Source: Hymenobacter psychrotolerans DSM 18569
GTDB lineage: Bacteria > Bacteroidota > Bacteroidia > Cytophagales > Hymenobacteraceae
DNA length: 64,000 nt
Assembly (NCBI RefSeq): GCF_900142395.1
Contig: NZ_FRAS01000001.1
Location: 62,001-126,000, forward strand
Direction: 5' to 3'
Positions 42,662-51,235 of this stretch are shown here, one piece after another (positions within the stretch are counted from its first letter, which is position 1; the number at the start of each line of letters is the position of its first letter). Below the pieces are notes generated by a model that made no database searches, was not told where the DNA came from, and saw nothing but the letters and a program-made list of their open reading frames with translations. Position numbers and translations under genes: made by a program.

Positions 42662-43408
42662 TTACGAAACGGTTAGCTGCTCACTTGTCTTCCCAAAACG
42701 CCGCTCCCGGCGCTGATAGGCCTTTACTGCTTCCTCAAAGTGAGTGCGCCGGAAATCAGGCCACAGCAGGTCAGTTATATATAGCTCGGTATACGCTAGC
42801 TGCCAAAGCAAAAAATTACTGATGCGCTGCTCCCCGCTGGTACGAATCAGCAACTCGGGGTCGGGCATGCCGGCAGTAGTCAGATACTGGGCAACCGTGC
42901 TTTCCTGCACCTCTTCCGGCCGGAGCTTACCAGCGGCCGCATCGGCCGCCATACGCCGGGCGGCCTGGGTCAGGTCCCAGCGGCCACTGTAGCTCAGCGC
43001 CAGCACCAGTGTCATGCGGTTGCCGTCTTTGGTCAGCTCCATAGCTTCCGCCAACTCGCGTTGGCACGACGCCGGCAGGCTTTCCGTCTGACCGATAGCC
43101 TGCAGTCGGATGCTGTTTTTGAGCAGCGTAGGCGTTTCCTGCCGGATGGTGTGCACGAGCAGCTGCATCAGGGCCATTACCTCATGCGCCGGCCTCGACC
43201 AGTTTTCGGTGGAAAACGCATAGAGCGTCAGATAGCGCACGCCTAACTCGGCAGCAGCTTCCACCGTTTCGCGCACGGCCGTAATGGCACTCTGATGCCC
43301 GAAGATGCGGAGGCCGCCCTTCTGCTTGGCCCAACGTCCGTTGCCGTCCATTATTACGGCAACGTGGGCAGGAATATTCTGGGGGTCTATTTCGGACCGA
43401 ACGGCCAT
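42662..43408 (-). CDS. uppS: Isoprenyl (undecaprenyl diphosphate) transferase
   Basis: UppS makes the C55 lipid carrier for cell-wall and other glycan synthesis. The 248-residue protein shows the signature HVAVIMDGNGRWAKQKGG near the N-terminus with the catalytic aspartate, YLTLYAFSTENWSRP, and the C-terminal motif PELLIRTSGEQRISNFLLWQ. All conserved regions of cis-prenyltransferases are intact and the length is standard. It lies between the PorG-like genes and bamA, the normal order in Bacteroidota. Confidence 0.96.
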   Translation of the reverse strand: MAVRSEIDPQNIPAHVAVIMDGNGRWAKQKGGLRIFGHQSAITAVRETVEAAAELGVRYLTLYAFSTENWSRPAHEVMALMQLLVHTIRQETPTLLKNSIRLQAIGQTESLPASCQRELAEAMELTKDGNRMTLVLALSYSGRWDLTQAARRMAADAAAGKLRPEEVQESTVAQYLTTAGMPDPELLIRTSGEQRISNFLLWQLAYTELYITDLLWPDFRRTHFEEAVKAYQRRERRFGKTSEQLTVS

Positions 43409-43478
43409 TGGTACTTTTTGCGTAAAGAGGCCGCAAGTTACGCAAATGGTTGCATTCGTCCCCCTTCTACAAAAGCTT

Positions 43479-44243
43479 CTAACGCAACAGCTTCGGGTTG
43501 TCCTTGTACTGCGGAGGGCAGTTGATTTTATAGAAGGTATAGGAAATACTTATCCCGTTATAGAAGTACCAGTCCTGGTCGTGGCGGTTGCCTGCCAGAT
43601 CCATCTGGCCCCTTGTTTGGCCATCAATATGATCCAGCTTGTCTGTGAAGGCTTTGCGCGCTCCTGCTTCCAGGCCCAGGTTCCAGTGCGTAGACAGAGC
43701 GTACTTGAAGCCAAACCCAGCCGGCACTGCCAGTCCTAACATGCTGCCGCTCTGGTTGAGAGAAGGCAGCGCGGCATTATCGGTGGCGGTGGTGGTATTA
43801 GCCAAAAACCCGGCTAAGCCAATAAAAACATAAGGCGTGAAATGGACCTTGGCTTTTCGGTAGTGGTAGTTGAAGAAGTTATATTCGACTATGGCCGAGG
43901 CTTCGTACAGGCTGCCCTTCATATTCGCCTGCCGATAGGAATTCAGCGGCGCTGGCTGGCCATTGACGCCATTCACGTTGCTGTCGGCGGCCCGTAGCAG
44001 CCCGGCCGTGAAGCCACCTCGCAGCGTAATGGGCGCCGAAATATCCTTGCGGTAAAAGGCCGTCAGAGCGGGCCGGTTGTTCTTGAACTGGTAGCCCGGC
44101 GACAGTTCGCCTTTGTAGTTGAGGCCACCCAGCCCCACGCCTATTTCACTGGTGTATTGCGCAAGGGCCGACTGAGCAAAAAAAACACTCCCTGCCTGCA
44201 CGGAGCAGACAAGGAGTGTTTTGAAGATATTCTCTTTGGTCAT
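43479..44243 (-). CDS. DUF6089 (PorG-like) outer membrane beta-barrel protein, second copy
   Basis: From the ATG at 44243 the 254-residue protein has a signal peptide (cleavage near ALAQ, about residue 29), then beta-strand segments such as SEIGVGLGGLNYKGEL, ALTAFYRKDISAPITLRGG and HFTPYVFIGLAGFLAN. The arrangement before uppS-bamA-skp-skp matches the locus of PorG, a type IX secretion outer-membrane protein of Porphyromonas gingivalis, so a type IX secretion role is possible but not shown. A terminator-like hairpin (44182-44222) lies inside the signal-peptide codons. The upstream frame extension to 44315 overlaps the previous gene and is rejected. Confidence 0.85.
   Translation of the reverse strand: MTKENIFKTLLVCSVQAGSVFFAQSALAQYTSEIGVGLGGLNYKGELSPGYQFKNNRPALTAFYRKDISAPITLRGGFTAGLLRAADSNVNGVNGQPAPLNSYRQANMKGSLYEASAIVEYNFFNYHYRKAKVHFTPYVFIGLAGFLANTTTATDNAALPSLNQSGSMLGLAVPAGFGFKYALSTHWNLGLEAGARKAFTDKLDHIDGQTRGQMDLAGNRHDQDWYFYNGISISYTFYKINCPPQYKDNPKLLR
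44182..44222 (-). terminator. Terminator-like hairpin within the signal-peptide codons of the PorG-like gene
   Basis: AAAACACTCC (44182-44191) pairs perfectly with GGAGTGTTTT (44213-44222), and the minus-strand RNA continues into a run of eight U. It lies about 60 bases past the stop of the first PorG-like gene and 22 bases into the second, so it could end or attenuate transcription into the second gene. Confidence 0.6.
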
Positions 44244-44280
44244 CTGACTGGCTGTAGGTGATACTAGCCAGTGAGACTGA

Positions 44281-45150
44281 CTAGCGGAATTTGGGGCTCT
44301 TAACGCGCGGAGCAAGGATGTAGTTTACGGTAATGCCCGTAGTTACATACCAATCATCCTCGTCGCTCTTGCCACGCTGGCTGCCGGGAGCGTTGAAATT
44401 AGCGAATTCACCCGTGTTGCTCAGAGCGTTGCCGCCACCGAAATACTTGGCAGCATCCGAGCTGAGCGTAGACTGATCTACATACACGGTGCTTACGTCG
44501 TCAAGATAGTCATTGAACGTCTTACGGAAGCCCACTTCCAGGCCTACGTCGAAGCTTTTGTTGACTTTATAGCGCACACCACCACCGAAAGGAATGGCGA
44601 TACCGGCTTTGTCGTAGGAAACACCTTCTGTCTTCAGCGGCTGCAGATCAACCCAGCTGCCATTGCGGTTACCCTGGGGGTTGCCGGTGTAACCAGCAAT
44701 ACCACCGAACACATAAGGAACCAGATCAGGACGCTTCACATACGTGTTGCGGTTCGGAATCAGGTCGAAAATACCTACAACGGAGAGCTCTGCCAGGTTA
44801 TTGCGGAAGCTCATGTTGCGGTTGTAGCGGTATTTTGCGTCCGGGTCGTTCGGATCAGCTGCTTTGGAGTCGTCGCCGGTGATGGTACCGTAGGCCAGAG
44901 CGGCACGGGCCGAAATCCGGGGCGTGAAGCGGTGAGTGAAGCTGGCTCCAACGTTGAGGCGCGTAGCACCAAAGCGCAGGCTAGGAACGCTGGGCTTGGG
45001 CGTGATGTCGCCGAAGTAGTTCATCGCATTAATGGTCAGGCCCACAGAGTTGTACTGCTTTCGCTTACTGAACTGCTGTGCACTAGCTTCTGTGGCTACC
45101 AGCGGCAAGGCCAGTACCAGCGCTAGGGTGTAGGTGACAATTTGCTTCAT
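44281..45150 (-). CDS. DUF6089 (PorG-like) outer membrane beta-barrel protein, first copy
   Basis: The 289-residue protein starts with a signal peptide (cleavage near SAQQ, about residue 24) and has barrel strands including SVGLTINAMNYFGDITPKP, NVGASFTHRFTPRISARAAL and IPFGGGVRYKVNKSFDVGLE. The last motif matches its neighbour's GFGFKYALSTHWNLGLEAGA, so the two are tandem paralogues of the DUF6089 family. It has its own well-formed promoter (45222-45255). A role in the outer-membrane part of type IX secretion is suggested by gene context only. Confidence 0.87.
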   Translation of the reverse strand: MKQIVTYTLALVLALPLVATEASAQQFSKRKQYNSVGLTINAMNYFGDITPKPSVPSLRFGATRLNVGASFTHRFTPRISARAALAYGTITGDDSKAADPNDPDAKYRYNRNMSFRNNLAELSVVGIFDLIPNRNTYVKRPDLVPYVFGGIAGYTGNPQGNRNGSWVDLQPLKTEGVSYDKAGIAIPFGGGVRYKVNKSFDVGLEVGFRKTFNDYLDDVSTVYVDQSTLSSDAAKYFGGGNALSNTGEFANFNAPGSQRGKSDEDDWYVTTGITVNYILAPRVKSPKFR

Positions 45151-45221
45151 ATGGAGCGGTGGTTAAGAATATCAAAGGTGATGAAGAATGAAACCAAGAA
45201 AGGCACACTCACAGTCAGCGA

Positions 45222-45255
45222 CAAAATTAGGAGATACCGGGAACTAAAAAAACAA
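45222..45255 (-). promoter_or_regulatory. Promoter of the first PorG-like gene
   Basis: On the minus strand TAATTTTG (45222-45229) is a -7 match and TTG (45253-45255) a -33 match, with 23 bases between. It lies in an unusually AT-rich patch that also carries the nadK terminator. Confidence 0.6.
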
Positions 45256-45280
45256 ATAGTAGAAAAAGAATATCTACTAT
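45245..45280 (-). terminator. Intrinsic terminator of nadK
   Basis: ATAGTAGA (45256-45263) pairs with TCTACTAT (45273-45280), overlapping the nadK stop codon. The minus-strand RNA continues TTGTTTTTTTAG. The stem is AT-rich and so weak, but the U-tract is good. Confidence 0.6.
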
Positions 45281-46170
45281 ACCGGCGTTCCGGCCGGGTT
45301 TCGGCGGTCGAGCCCCCAATTCAGTTTACTGCGCAAGGTACTCAGGAAGTTAACATGGTTCAGTTTTACGAGACGAACTGTGAAATTTTCACGGCGAACC
45401 GCAATCTGTATTCCAGCATCAACTGCTACCGAGCGTGAATCGAGAGAAAGCAGAAATTGGTTGCTTCTGCCCTCTATTTCAAATGAAATCACGCTACGGT
45501 CGGAGACAATGAGGGGACGCACATTGAGGTTGTGCGGACATACGGGAGCAATAATGAAATTGTTTGTTTGCGGCAACATTACCGGACCTCCGCAGCTAAG
45601 CGAGTAGCCCGTAGAGCCGGTGGGCGTGGCTACTACCAGCCCATCGGCCCAATAGGAGTTAAGATACTCCCCATCGATGTAGGTGTGCACGACAATCATG
45701 GAAGAAGTGTCGCGCTTGAGGATACTGAACTCGTTGAGGCCAAAGTTGATACCGTCGAACACTTCCGGGTCCGTATCAACCCGTATAAGGCTGCGCTCTT
45801 CCAGTACGAAATGCCCTTTAAACAGAGCGTCCATGGCCTGCGCAATCCGGTCGGGGGTGATGGTAGCCAGAAAACCAAGGCGCCCGGTATGAATACCCAG
45901 GATTGGAATCTGATAGCTGCCTACATAAGTAACCGTGTCCAGCAACGTTCCGTCGCCGCCGATGCTGAGGGCAAACTGCACGCCCCGCAGCGAATCGCCA
46001 CGCCTAAAGGTGCGGATGCTTTCGGGCAAAGCCAATCGGCTACTCAGGTGCTCATAAAAAGGCGCCGCTATGCTGATTTCAGTCTGGCGACGGAGCAGAT
46101 CGTCCAGCAAGTCTTGCACGAACTGCAGGCTTCCGTCATCAAAAGGCTTCCCAAGAATGGCTATTTTCAT
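45277..46170 (-). CDS. nadK: NAD kinase
   Basis: NadK phosphorylates NAD to NADP in the cytoplasm. The 297-residue protein has the GGDGT motif in ALSIGGDGTLLDTVTYVG near residue 72, GIHTGRLGFLATI, the NEFS substrate motif (GLNEFSILKRD), and DGLVVATPTGSTGYSLSCGG. Length is normal. It lies between the small Omp85 gene and the PorG-like genes on the minus strand; its product is linked functionally to neither. Confidence 0.96.
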   Translation of the reverse strand: MKIAILGKPFDDGSLQFVQDLLDDLLRRQTEISIAAPFYEHLSSRLALPESIRTFRRGDSLRGVQFALSIGGDGTLLDTVTYVGSYQIPILGIHTGRLGFLATITPDRIAQAMDALFKGHFVLEERSLIRVDTDPEVFDGINFGLNEFSILKRDTSSMIVVHTYIDGEYLNSYWADGLVVATPTGSTGYSLSCGGPVMLPQTNNFIIAPVCPHNLNVRPLIVSDRSVISFEIEGRSNQFLLSLDSRSVAVDAGIQIAVRRENFTVRLVKLNHVNFLSTLRSKLNWGLDRRNPAGTPV

Positions 46171-46205
46171 AATGAAAGCGTAACCCGAGCAACGGGACGA
46201 AGTGG

Positions 46206-47681
46206 TCAGATAGGAAACTCGGAGCGAAGAAAAAACCCGCCTTGCCCACGCAGATTACGCGTGTATTCGGCCGTGAACACCCGGTCGTAGTACGTAACCA
46301 AGTGCAGGGCCACGCCGGCAGACGCCAGCAAGCGCCGGGGCAGGTAGTTGCCGCCTGCGGCAGTTGGCGCCCCCACATAACCGGCATCGGCAAAGGTATT
46401 TAAATACAGCACCAGCGGAATGGTATTGATTTTGGGGTTGCTGACTCCTTTCAGCTTCACTCGTCCGGCATCGAAAATGCGGTAGCTGAGCCCCTGCTGC
46501 AGCAGCGCGTAATGCCGACCATCTATTACGTATGCATCGTAGCCACGGACGAGAGCTTCGTAGCCGAGGGCACGGTTGTCGGCGTAGCTGAGGCGGCGGC
46601 TGAACCGCAATTGCCCCTGTATTGCCGCACTATAGTAGAGTGGCCCACCCAGCGCCAGGTAGCGAGCATAGCGGGCCCGCGCCAGCAGTTGGGGCGGGGC
46701 GGCATCGGCCAGGAAGTGCCGGTACACCAGGGCAGCCTGGGCGTAGCGGCCCGTGAGTGGATAAGCGAAAGTGTTGCGCTGGTTGAGCGTGCCACTCAGG
46801 CCGAAATCGAAATACTCGCGGCGGGTGCGCCCAAGATAGTAGTCGGGGTTGAGCAGGTTGATGGAGTCGGATATCTGCTCGTGGTGGTAGCTCACATCCA
46901 GCGCCGCCAGCAGCTGCACGGTGCGCCGCCACCGCAGCCCGGCCGTATAGTACTGCCGCTCTATCGGACTGCCCGCAACGGGCCGAAACGTAGCCAGCTG
47001 GTCTGCTACGGTGGCGTAGTCGAGGGCGCGGGCGCGGTAGTAGGAGGCGCCGGCCCCGAACCCAATGCGCCGCCGCCGGCCATAGCCGGGGGCCTCGTAA
47101 AACAGCTCATACTTGCGGTTGAAGCCCAGCTGCAGATTGCCGCGCACTACTTCGTTGCGCCCCCGGAAATTGTTGCGCGTCAGGTGCAGGCCGTAATCCA
47201 CGCGGCTCCACCGGTCGGAGCGGTTCGCCCAGGCGCGGAAGTTGCGGTCGGCCAGGGAAAAGATGGGCACCGGAAAGGTATACCACCGCTCCTGCACGCT
47301 GAAAAGCACCGCCAGCTCGCCGTTGCGGCAGGCTACCTGCACCAGCACCTGATGGAACAGCTGCAGATTGAACAGGCGCCGCCGATTAGCTTCCAGCTGC
47401 TTTGCCAGCCGAGCAGCCGTCAGCGTGTCGCCTTCCCGGAAGTCCAGCTCAGCCCGCAGAATACGCTCTTTAGTGACGCTATTGCCGACAAACAGCACCG
47501 AGGCAACGCGCAGCAGCGGATAGCCGGGGCACTGCGCCTGTACCAGGCTGTCCAGGGTTTCGCGCCGCAGAGAATCGGGGGAAGCCAAGGCATAGCCTGG
47601 AGCAGCGGGCAGGTGGGTGCCGGCCCTTGCGGCAAAACCCACGGCAAGCAGCACTACCAGCAGCCAGAGCCGGTTGCTCAT
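46206..47681 (-). CDS. Small Omp85-family outer membrane protein with one POTRA-like domain
   Basis: The 491-residue protein has a signal peptide, then a single POTRA-type domain at about residues 55-130 (VASVLFVGNSVTKERILRAE, DTLTAARLAKQLEANRRRLF), followed by about 350 residues of beta-barrel-type sequence ending RSEFPI. That is one POTRA plus a 16-strand-class barrel, much smaller than BamA. Such proteins are TamA/BamA relatives of unknown cargo. ATG 47681 is used; a GTG at 47693 directly after the previous stop is an alternative. It follows the CBS gene with essentially no gap. Confidence 0.85.
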   Translation of the reverse strand: MSNRLWLLVVLLAVGFAARAGTHLPAAPGYALASPDSLRRETLDSLVQAQCPGYPLLRVASVLFVGNSVTKERILRAELDFREGDTLTAARLAKQLEANRRRLFNLQLFHQVLVQVACRNGELAVLFSVQERWYTFPVPIFSLADRNFRAWANRSDRWSRVDYGLHLTRNNFRGRNEVVRGNLQLGFNRKYELFYEAPGYGRRRRIGFGAGASYYRARALDYATVADQLATFRPVAGSPIERQYYTAGLRWRRTVQLLAALDVSYHHEQISDSINLLNPDYYLGRTRREYFDFGLSGTLNQRNTFAYPLTGRYAQAALVYRHFLADAAPPQLLARARYARYLALGGPLYYSAAIQGQLRFSRRLSYADNRALGYEALVRGYDAYVIDGRHYALLQQGLSYRIFDAGRVKLKGVSNPKINTIPLVLYLNTFADAGYVGAPTAAGGNYLPRRLLASAGVALHLVTYYDRVFTAEYTRNLRGQGGFFLRSEFPI

Positions 47682-47693
47682 CAGGAACGGCAC

Positions 47694-48380
47694 TTACAGG
47701 CTCAGGTACTTCAGCAACGCGTTGTAGCGTTCCTGCTCGTCTTCGCCCAGCTCGCCAATGCCGTTGAACTGCGCCGTGATGGTGTAGCCGAAACGTTCCA
47801 GCGTGGCCGCAATCCGGGTGAGATTGGGGGTATTGACTTTGAGCGTGAGCCGAATGCGGTACGGGTCCAGCTCGTCCTGCGCAACGTGGGCACTCAGGAT
47901 TTTGGCGTTGTTTTCCTCTATGTAGCGGCTGATGGTGGTCAAGGAGTAGTCGCGCTCCTCCATGGACAGCACCAGTACGGCCCCCTGCCCGGCCGCCACA
48001 GGCTGCTGCCCGAAAGCGGCCAGCGTATCATTCACAGTCACGACGCCCATATATTCCTGCGCTTCGTTGAGGACGGGCACGAGCTGCACTTTATTCTGGA
48101 TGGCCATTTCCATGATGCTGTAGAAATGCTGGTCCTGCTGCACGTGCACATTGGCGTAGCCCAGGGCCAGGCTCTCGAGCAGCTGGTCGCGCTTATCGTC
48201 CTGCTCGAAATCCAGCAGGTCGCTTTCCGTAACCAGGCCACGGTAGCGACGGTTGTCGAGCACCGGCAGCTGGCCTACATGGAATTCCTCCAGCCACTTG
48301 GCCGCTTTCCCGACGGTATCCGACACCTTCAGTGGCGGAATCATCTGGTTGAGCAAGTCTTCGGCAATCATCGTGTGCAT
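47694..48380 (-). CDS. CBS-domain protein with C-terminal ACT-like domain
   Basis: The 228-residue cytoplasmic protein has two CBS motifs, the first in DTVGKAAKWLEEFHVGQLPVL with RGLVTESDLLDF, and the second around VQLVPVLNEAQEYMGVVTVN. CBS pairs bind adenosyl nucleotides and regulate partner activity. The last 75 residues read as an ACT-like fold (RDYSLTTISRYIEENNAKIL, then RIRLTLKVNTPNLTRIAATL). The target is unknown. It is the first of the run CBS, Omp85-like, nadK on the minus strand. Confidence 0.88.
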   Translation of the reverse strand: MHTMIAEDLLNQMIPPLKVSDTVGKAAKWLEEFHVGQLPVLDNRRYRGLVTESDLLDFEQDDKRDQLLESLALGYANVHVQQDQHFYSIMEMAIQNKVQLVPVLNEAQEYMGVVTVNDTLAAFGQQPVAAGQGAVLVLSMEERDYSLTTISRYIEENNAKILSAHVAQDELDPYRIRLTLKVNTPNLTRIAATLERFGYTITAQFNGIGELGEDEQERYNALLKYLSL

Positions 48381-48564
48381 GGCGGAGGCGTTGGGAAGCG
48401 GAGCGGTAGCGCTACCGTCAGATTCCTTCGGAAAGAAGATACGAAAAGCAGCTTGGGTTGGCCTGTAGGAAGCTGATTTTTAGGTAAAAGGTTTTGCACA
48501 AGCATCGGGCCAGATGGCAGCGGCCCAGCGCCTGCACCAAAAACAGCCTGCTTCCGCCGGTAGT

Positions 48565-49341
48565 TTAGCTTACCAAAGCGCCTTCGGTGTGAACAAGAAA
48601 TTGCTGAAGCAGTGCATTAAACGCCTGCGGGCGCTCCATCATCGGGGCATGGCAGCAATGGTCGAGGAAGCGCAGCTCGGAGTTTCGGATGAGACGGTGG
48701 AACTCGTGCGCTACCAGCGGCGGTGTAATTGTGTCGTTCAGGCCCCACACCAGCAGCGTAGGCACCTTGATGCGGCCGAGCTCCTTGCCCAGGTTGTGCC
48801 GCTGCGCCGAGCGCGCAATACTGATGATGCGCAGGCACTTGACGTTGGAATTGGTGATGCTGAACACTTCATCTACCAGTTCCGGCGTGGCTACGGCCGG
48901 GTCGTAGAAGGTGTAGGCCACTCGTTCCTGCACGTAAGCATAGTTGCCGCGCTTGGGAAATGAGCCCCCCATGCTGTCTTCGAACAGGCCGCTGCTGCCG
49001 GTGAGCACCAGCCGCGACACCCGCTCGGGGTTGCGGAGCGTGTATTCCAGCCCTACGTGGCCGCCCAGCGAGTTGCCGAGCACCGTAACCGGCTCGGCGA
49101 GGCCGATGGCCCGTACGAAGCCTTCCACGTATTTCACCAGGCCCGGTACACCAGCCTGCGTCAGGGGCATATCATAGATGGGCAGTAGCGGAATGATGAC
49201 CCGATAGGAGCGGCTGAACTCGGCTACGACTTCCTGCCAGTTGCTGAGTGCCCCAAACAGGCCATGCAGCAACAACAGCGTGGAGCCACTGCCCTCATCT
49301 ACGTACTGAAAATCGTCGTGTGCTTTAATCTGCAATTCCAT
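48565..49341 (-). CDS. Alpha/beta hydrolase
   Basis: The 258-residue protein has the oxyanion-hole motif LLLLHGLFGALSNW near residue 22, the nucleophile elbow GNSLGG (VTVLGNSLGGHVGLEY), an acid in VWGLNDTITPP, and a late histidine in FLDHCCHAPMMERP. The catalytic triad looks complete. Substrate cannot be told from sequence; relatives include esterases and menaquinone-type hydrolases. It starts five bases after the stop of the glutamine amidotransferase gene and probably shares its mRNA. Confidence 0.9.
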   Translation of the reverse strand: MELQIKAHDDFQYVDEGSGSTLLLLHGLFGALSNWQEVVAEFSRSYRVIIPLLPIYDMPLTQAGVPGLVKYVEGFVRAIGLAEPVTVLGNSLGGHVGLEYTLRNPERVSRLVLTGSSGLFEDSMGGSFPKRGNYAYVQERVAYTFYDPAVATPELVDEVFSITNSNVKCLRIISIARSAQRHNLGKELGRIKVPTLLVWGLNDTITPPLVAHEFHRLIRNSELRFLDHCCHAPMMERPQAFNALLQQFLVHTEGALVS

Positions 49342-49345
49342 CGTC

Positions 49346-49963
49346 TCAACGTGCCGCCGGAGGATGAGAAACCGGCTTGCCCTCTTCTACAATGATACAA
49401 TACCGAACCCAATTGCGCAGCATGGCCAGGCCGTGCGTGGTAAGCAGCGCCTCGGGGTGAAACTGCACGCCCACCAAAGGCAGCGTGGTGTGGCGCAGCG
49501 CCATTATTTCCTGCTCGGCATCGGCGGTGTGGGCCAGTGCGCGCAGGGTGGGCGGCAGGTCCTTCACAATCAGGGAGTGGTAGCGCGTGACGGGCAGCTG
49601 CGCGGGCAGGCCCCGGAACAGTGGGTCGTTGGTGGCAACGCGCAGCTCCGTGACTTTGCCGTGCATGGGCCGGGCGGCCCGGCTTAGCGTAGCCCCAAAA
49701 AATTCTCCCAGCGCCTGATGGCCCAGGCACACGCCCAGCACCGGCACCCGCTGGTGCCAGTCGGCCAGCACCTGCAGCAGGTTGCCCGCCGCAGCCGGCG
49801 TACCGGGCCCCGGCGACAATACCAGCGCATCGAACTGGTGCTCCTGCAGCGCCGCCGCCGGCACGTCGTTGCGCACTACTTCCACCTCACAACCCAGCTG
49901 CCGGAAATAGTCCAGCAGGTTGTAGGTGAATGAATCGAAGTTATCGAGTAGCAGCAGGCGCAT
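49346..49963 (-). CDS. Glutamine amidotransferase, anthranilate/aminodeoxychorismate synthase component II
   Basis: This 205-residue class I amidotransferase supplies ammonia from glutamine to a chorismate-using synthase (TrpG or PabA). It has LLLDNFDSFTYNLLDYFRQL at the start, the nucleophile cysteine in VLGVCLGHQALGEFFGA, and the His/Glu pair in VGVQFHPEALLTTHG. It cannot be assigned to tryptophan or folate from sequence alone, and no component I gene is in the window. It is four bases from the next gene, an alpha/beta hydrolase. Confidence 0.93.
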   Translation of the reverse strand: MRLLLLDNFDSFTYNLLDYFRQLGCEVEVVRNDVPAAALQEHQFDALVLSPGPGTPAAAGNLLQVLADWHQRVPVLGVCLGHQALGEFFGATLSRAARPMHGKVTELRVATNDPLFRGLPAQLPVTRYHSLIVKDLPPTLRALAHTADAEQEIMALRHTTLPLVGVQFHPEALLTTHGLAMLRNWVRYCIIVEEGKPVSHPPAAR

Positions 49964-50026
49964 GGAGTGGCAGAAACGAAGCAGCAGCGTGGCTTATCCT
50001 GTAAACAACTTACGCAGGCTGCCCGG

Positions 50027-50557
50027 CTATACCACCGTAAAAGCTTCCCGCAGCCGATCAAGCAGGGTGCCGGCAAACGGCAGTATAAACCCCACAATTT
50101 CCAGCGCAACGGGAGTAGCCTGATGCACCAGCGGCAGCACCTGCGAATCGGTAAGGAGCGTGGGCGCAATCAGCTGCACGCCCGCCATACCAACGCCGTG
50201 CAGCAGTAGGCTCAGGCCCAGCACCCACTTCAGCACGCCCGCCAGCCCGCCGCCCAGGTTGTCGAGCATGCCGAGGGGTGTGAGGTGAACCGCTTTTTTC
50301 ACGAAGCTGCCCAGCAGATGCACGCCCCACACAATGGCCACGAACACCAGCACAAACGTCACGAACGGCAGCAGCCCGAACGCCTCGCCCACATAGTGCC
50401 GCACCAGCGGAATGGCATCGTTGAGCAGCACCAGCCCGCCAATGGCGCCCAGTATAAACGCCAGCAGCGAGGCAACTTCCAGCACCAGCCCCCGCCGGAA
50501 GCCCTTCACGGCCCCGATGCCCAACGGAAGTAGCAGCAGAATATCGAAAGCGGACAT
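50027..50557 (-). CDS. CvpA-family membrane protein
   Basis: The 176-residue protein has four hydrophobic helices and the CvpA pattern FDILLLLPLGIGAVKGFRRG followed by VLEVASLLAFILGAIGGLVL. CvpA was named for colicin V production, and related proteins support envelope homeostasis; the molecular role is not settled. It lies between yqeY and the amidotransferase gene on the minus strand. Confidence 0.88.
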   Translation of the reverse strand: MSAFDILLLLPLGIGAVKGFRRGLVLEVASLLAFILGAIGGLVLLNDAIPLVRHYVGEAFGLLPFVTFVLVFVAIVWGVHLLGSFVKKAVHLTPLGMLDNLGGGLAGVLKWVLGLSLLLHGVGMAGVQLIAPTLLTDSQVLPLVHQATPVALEIVGFILPFAGTLLDRLREAFTVV

Positions 50558-50584
50558 AGAAGGCGAAGACGAGCTAGTGAGGTT

Positions 50585-50622
50585 GGCGCTCCGGCAGGTT
50601 AGTTGCCTTCTACCGGAGCGCC
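50585..50622. other. Intergenic stem-loop between yqeY and cvpA
   Basis: GGCGCTCCGG (50585-50594) pairs perfectly with CCGGAGCGCC (50613-50622) around an 18-base loop. No T-tract follows on either strand, so it may be a processing or stabilising hairpin rather than a terminator. Confidence 0.4.
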
Positions 50623-50656
50623 ACTCCTATCCTGCAGCAGCCTATTGCTGAAGGCT

Positions 50657-51121
50657 TTACAGGTTAGTGTTATTGAGCAGGTTGCTGACCACCTGCGAAA
50701 TCACCCGGCCATCGGCTTTGCCAGCCAGCTCACGCGCCGCTACGCCCATCACCTTGCCCAGGTCGGAGGGGCCGGTGGCGCCCACGCGCTGAATGATGCC
50801 CACAATGATTTCCACCAAATCGGCCTCAGAAAGCTGCTGGGGCAGGTATTCCTCGATGATGGCCAGCTCGTTGAGCTCCACTTCTTCGAGGTCGGAGCGG
50901 AACTGCTTCTGGTAGGTTTCGGCGGCCTCGCGGCGCTGCTTGGCCTGCTTGGTCAGGAGCTTGATTTCGGCTTCCGGCGAGAGGGCCGCGCCGTGCTGGC
51001 CCTCGGCGGTTTCGGCCAGCAGAATCTGCGACTTGATGCTGCGCAGCGTGGTCAGGCGTACTTTGTCTTTGGCCAGCATGGCCTTCTTGATATCAGCGTC
51101 GATGGTTTCTTTCAGAGCCAT
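50657..51121 (-). CDS. GatB/YqeY domain protein
   Basis: The 154-residue protein is a stand-alone YqeY domain, the helical tail found in GatB amidotransferases. Typical stretches are RLTTLRSIKSQILLAE, EEYLPQQLSEADL and DLGKVMGVAARELAGKADGR. A tRNA-related role is assumed from the GatB link but is not demonstrated. It is divergent from pdxJ. Confidence 0.92.
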   Translation of the reverse strand: MALKETIDADIKKAMLAKDKVRLTTLRSIKSQILLAETAEGQHGAALSPEAEIKLLTKQAKQRREAAETYQKQFRSDLEEVELNELAIIEEYLPQQLSEADLVEIIVGIIQRVGATGPSDLGKVMGVAARELAGKADGRVISQVVSNLLNNTNL

Positions 51122-51235
51122 AAGTCAGGGGAAATGAGGTGCAAGATTACGTTTTTTGCCGCAAGGCGACGTACTAAGGCCGCCGCGAAAGCTGCCGCCC
51201 GGAAACCGGAACGGCAGGGCGCTGGTTTGGGTGCG

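Noticed and set aside
46512..48476. 654-codon open frame on the plus strand across the Omp85-like and CBS genes
   Set aside because: It runs antisense through two well-supported genes and reads as GC-rich shadow sequence.
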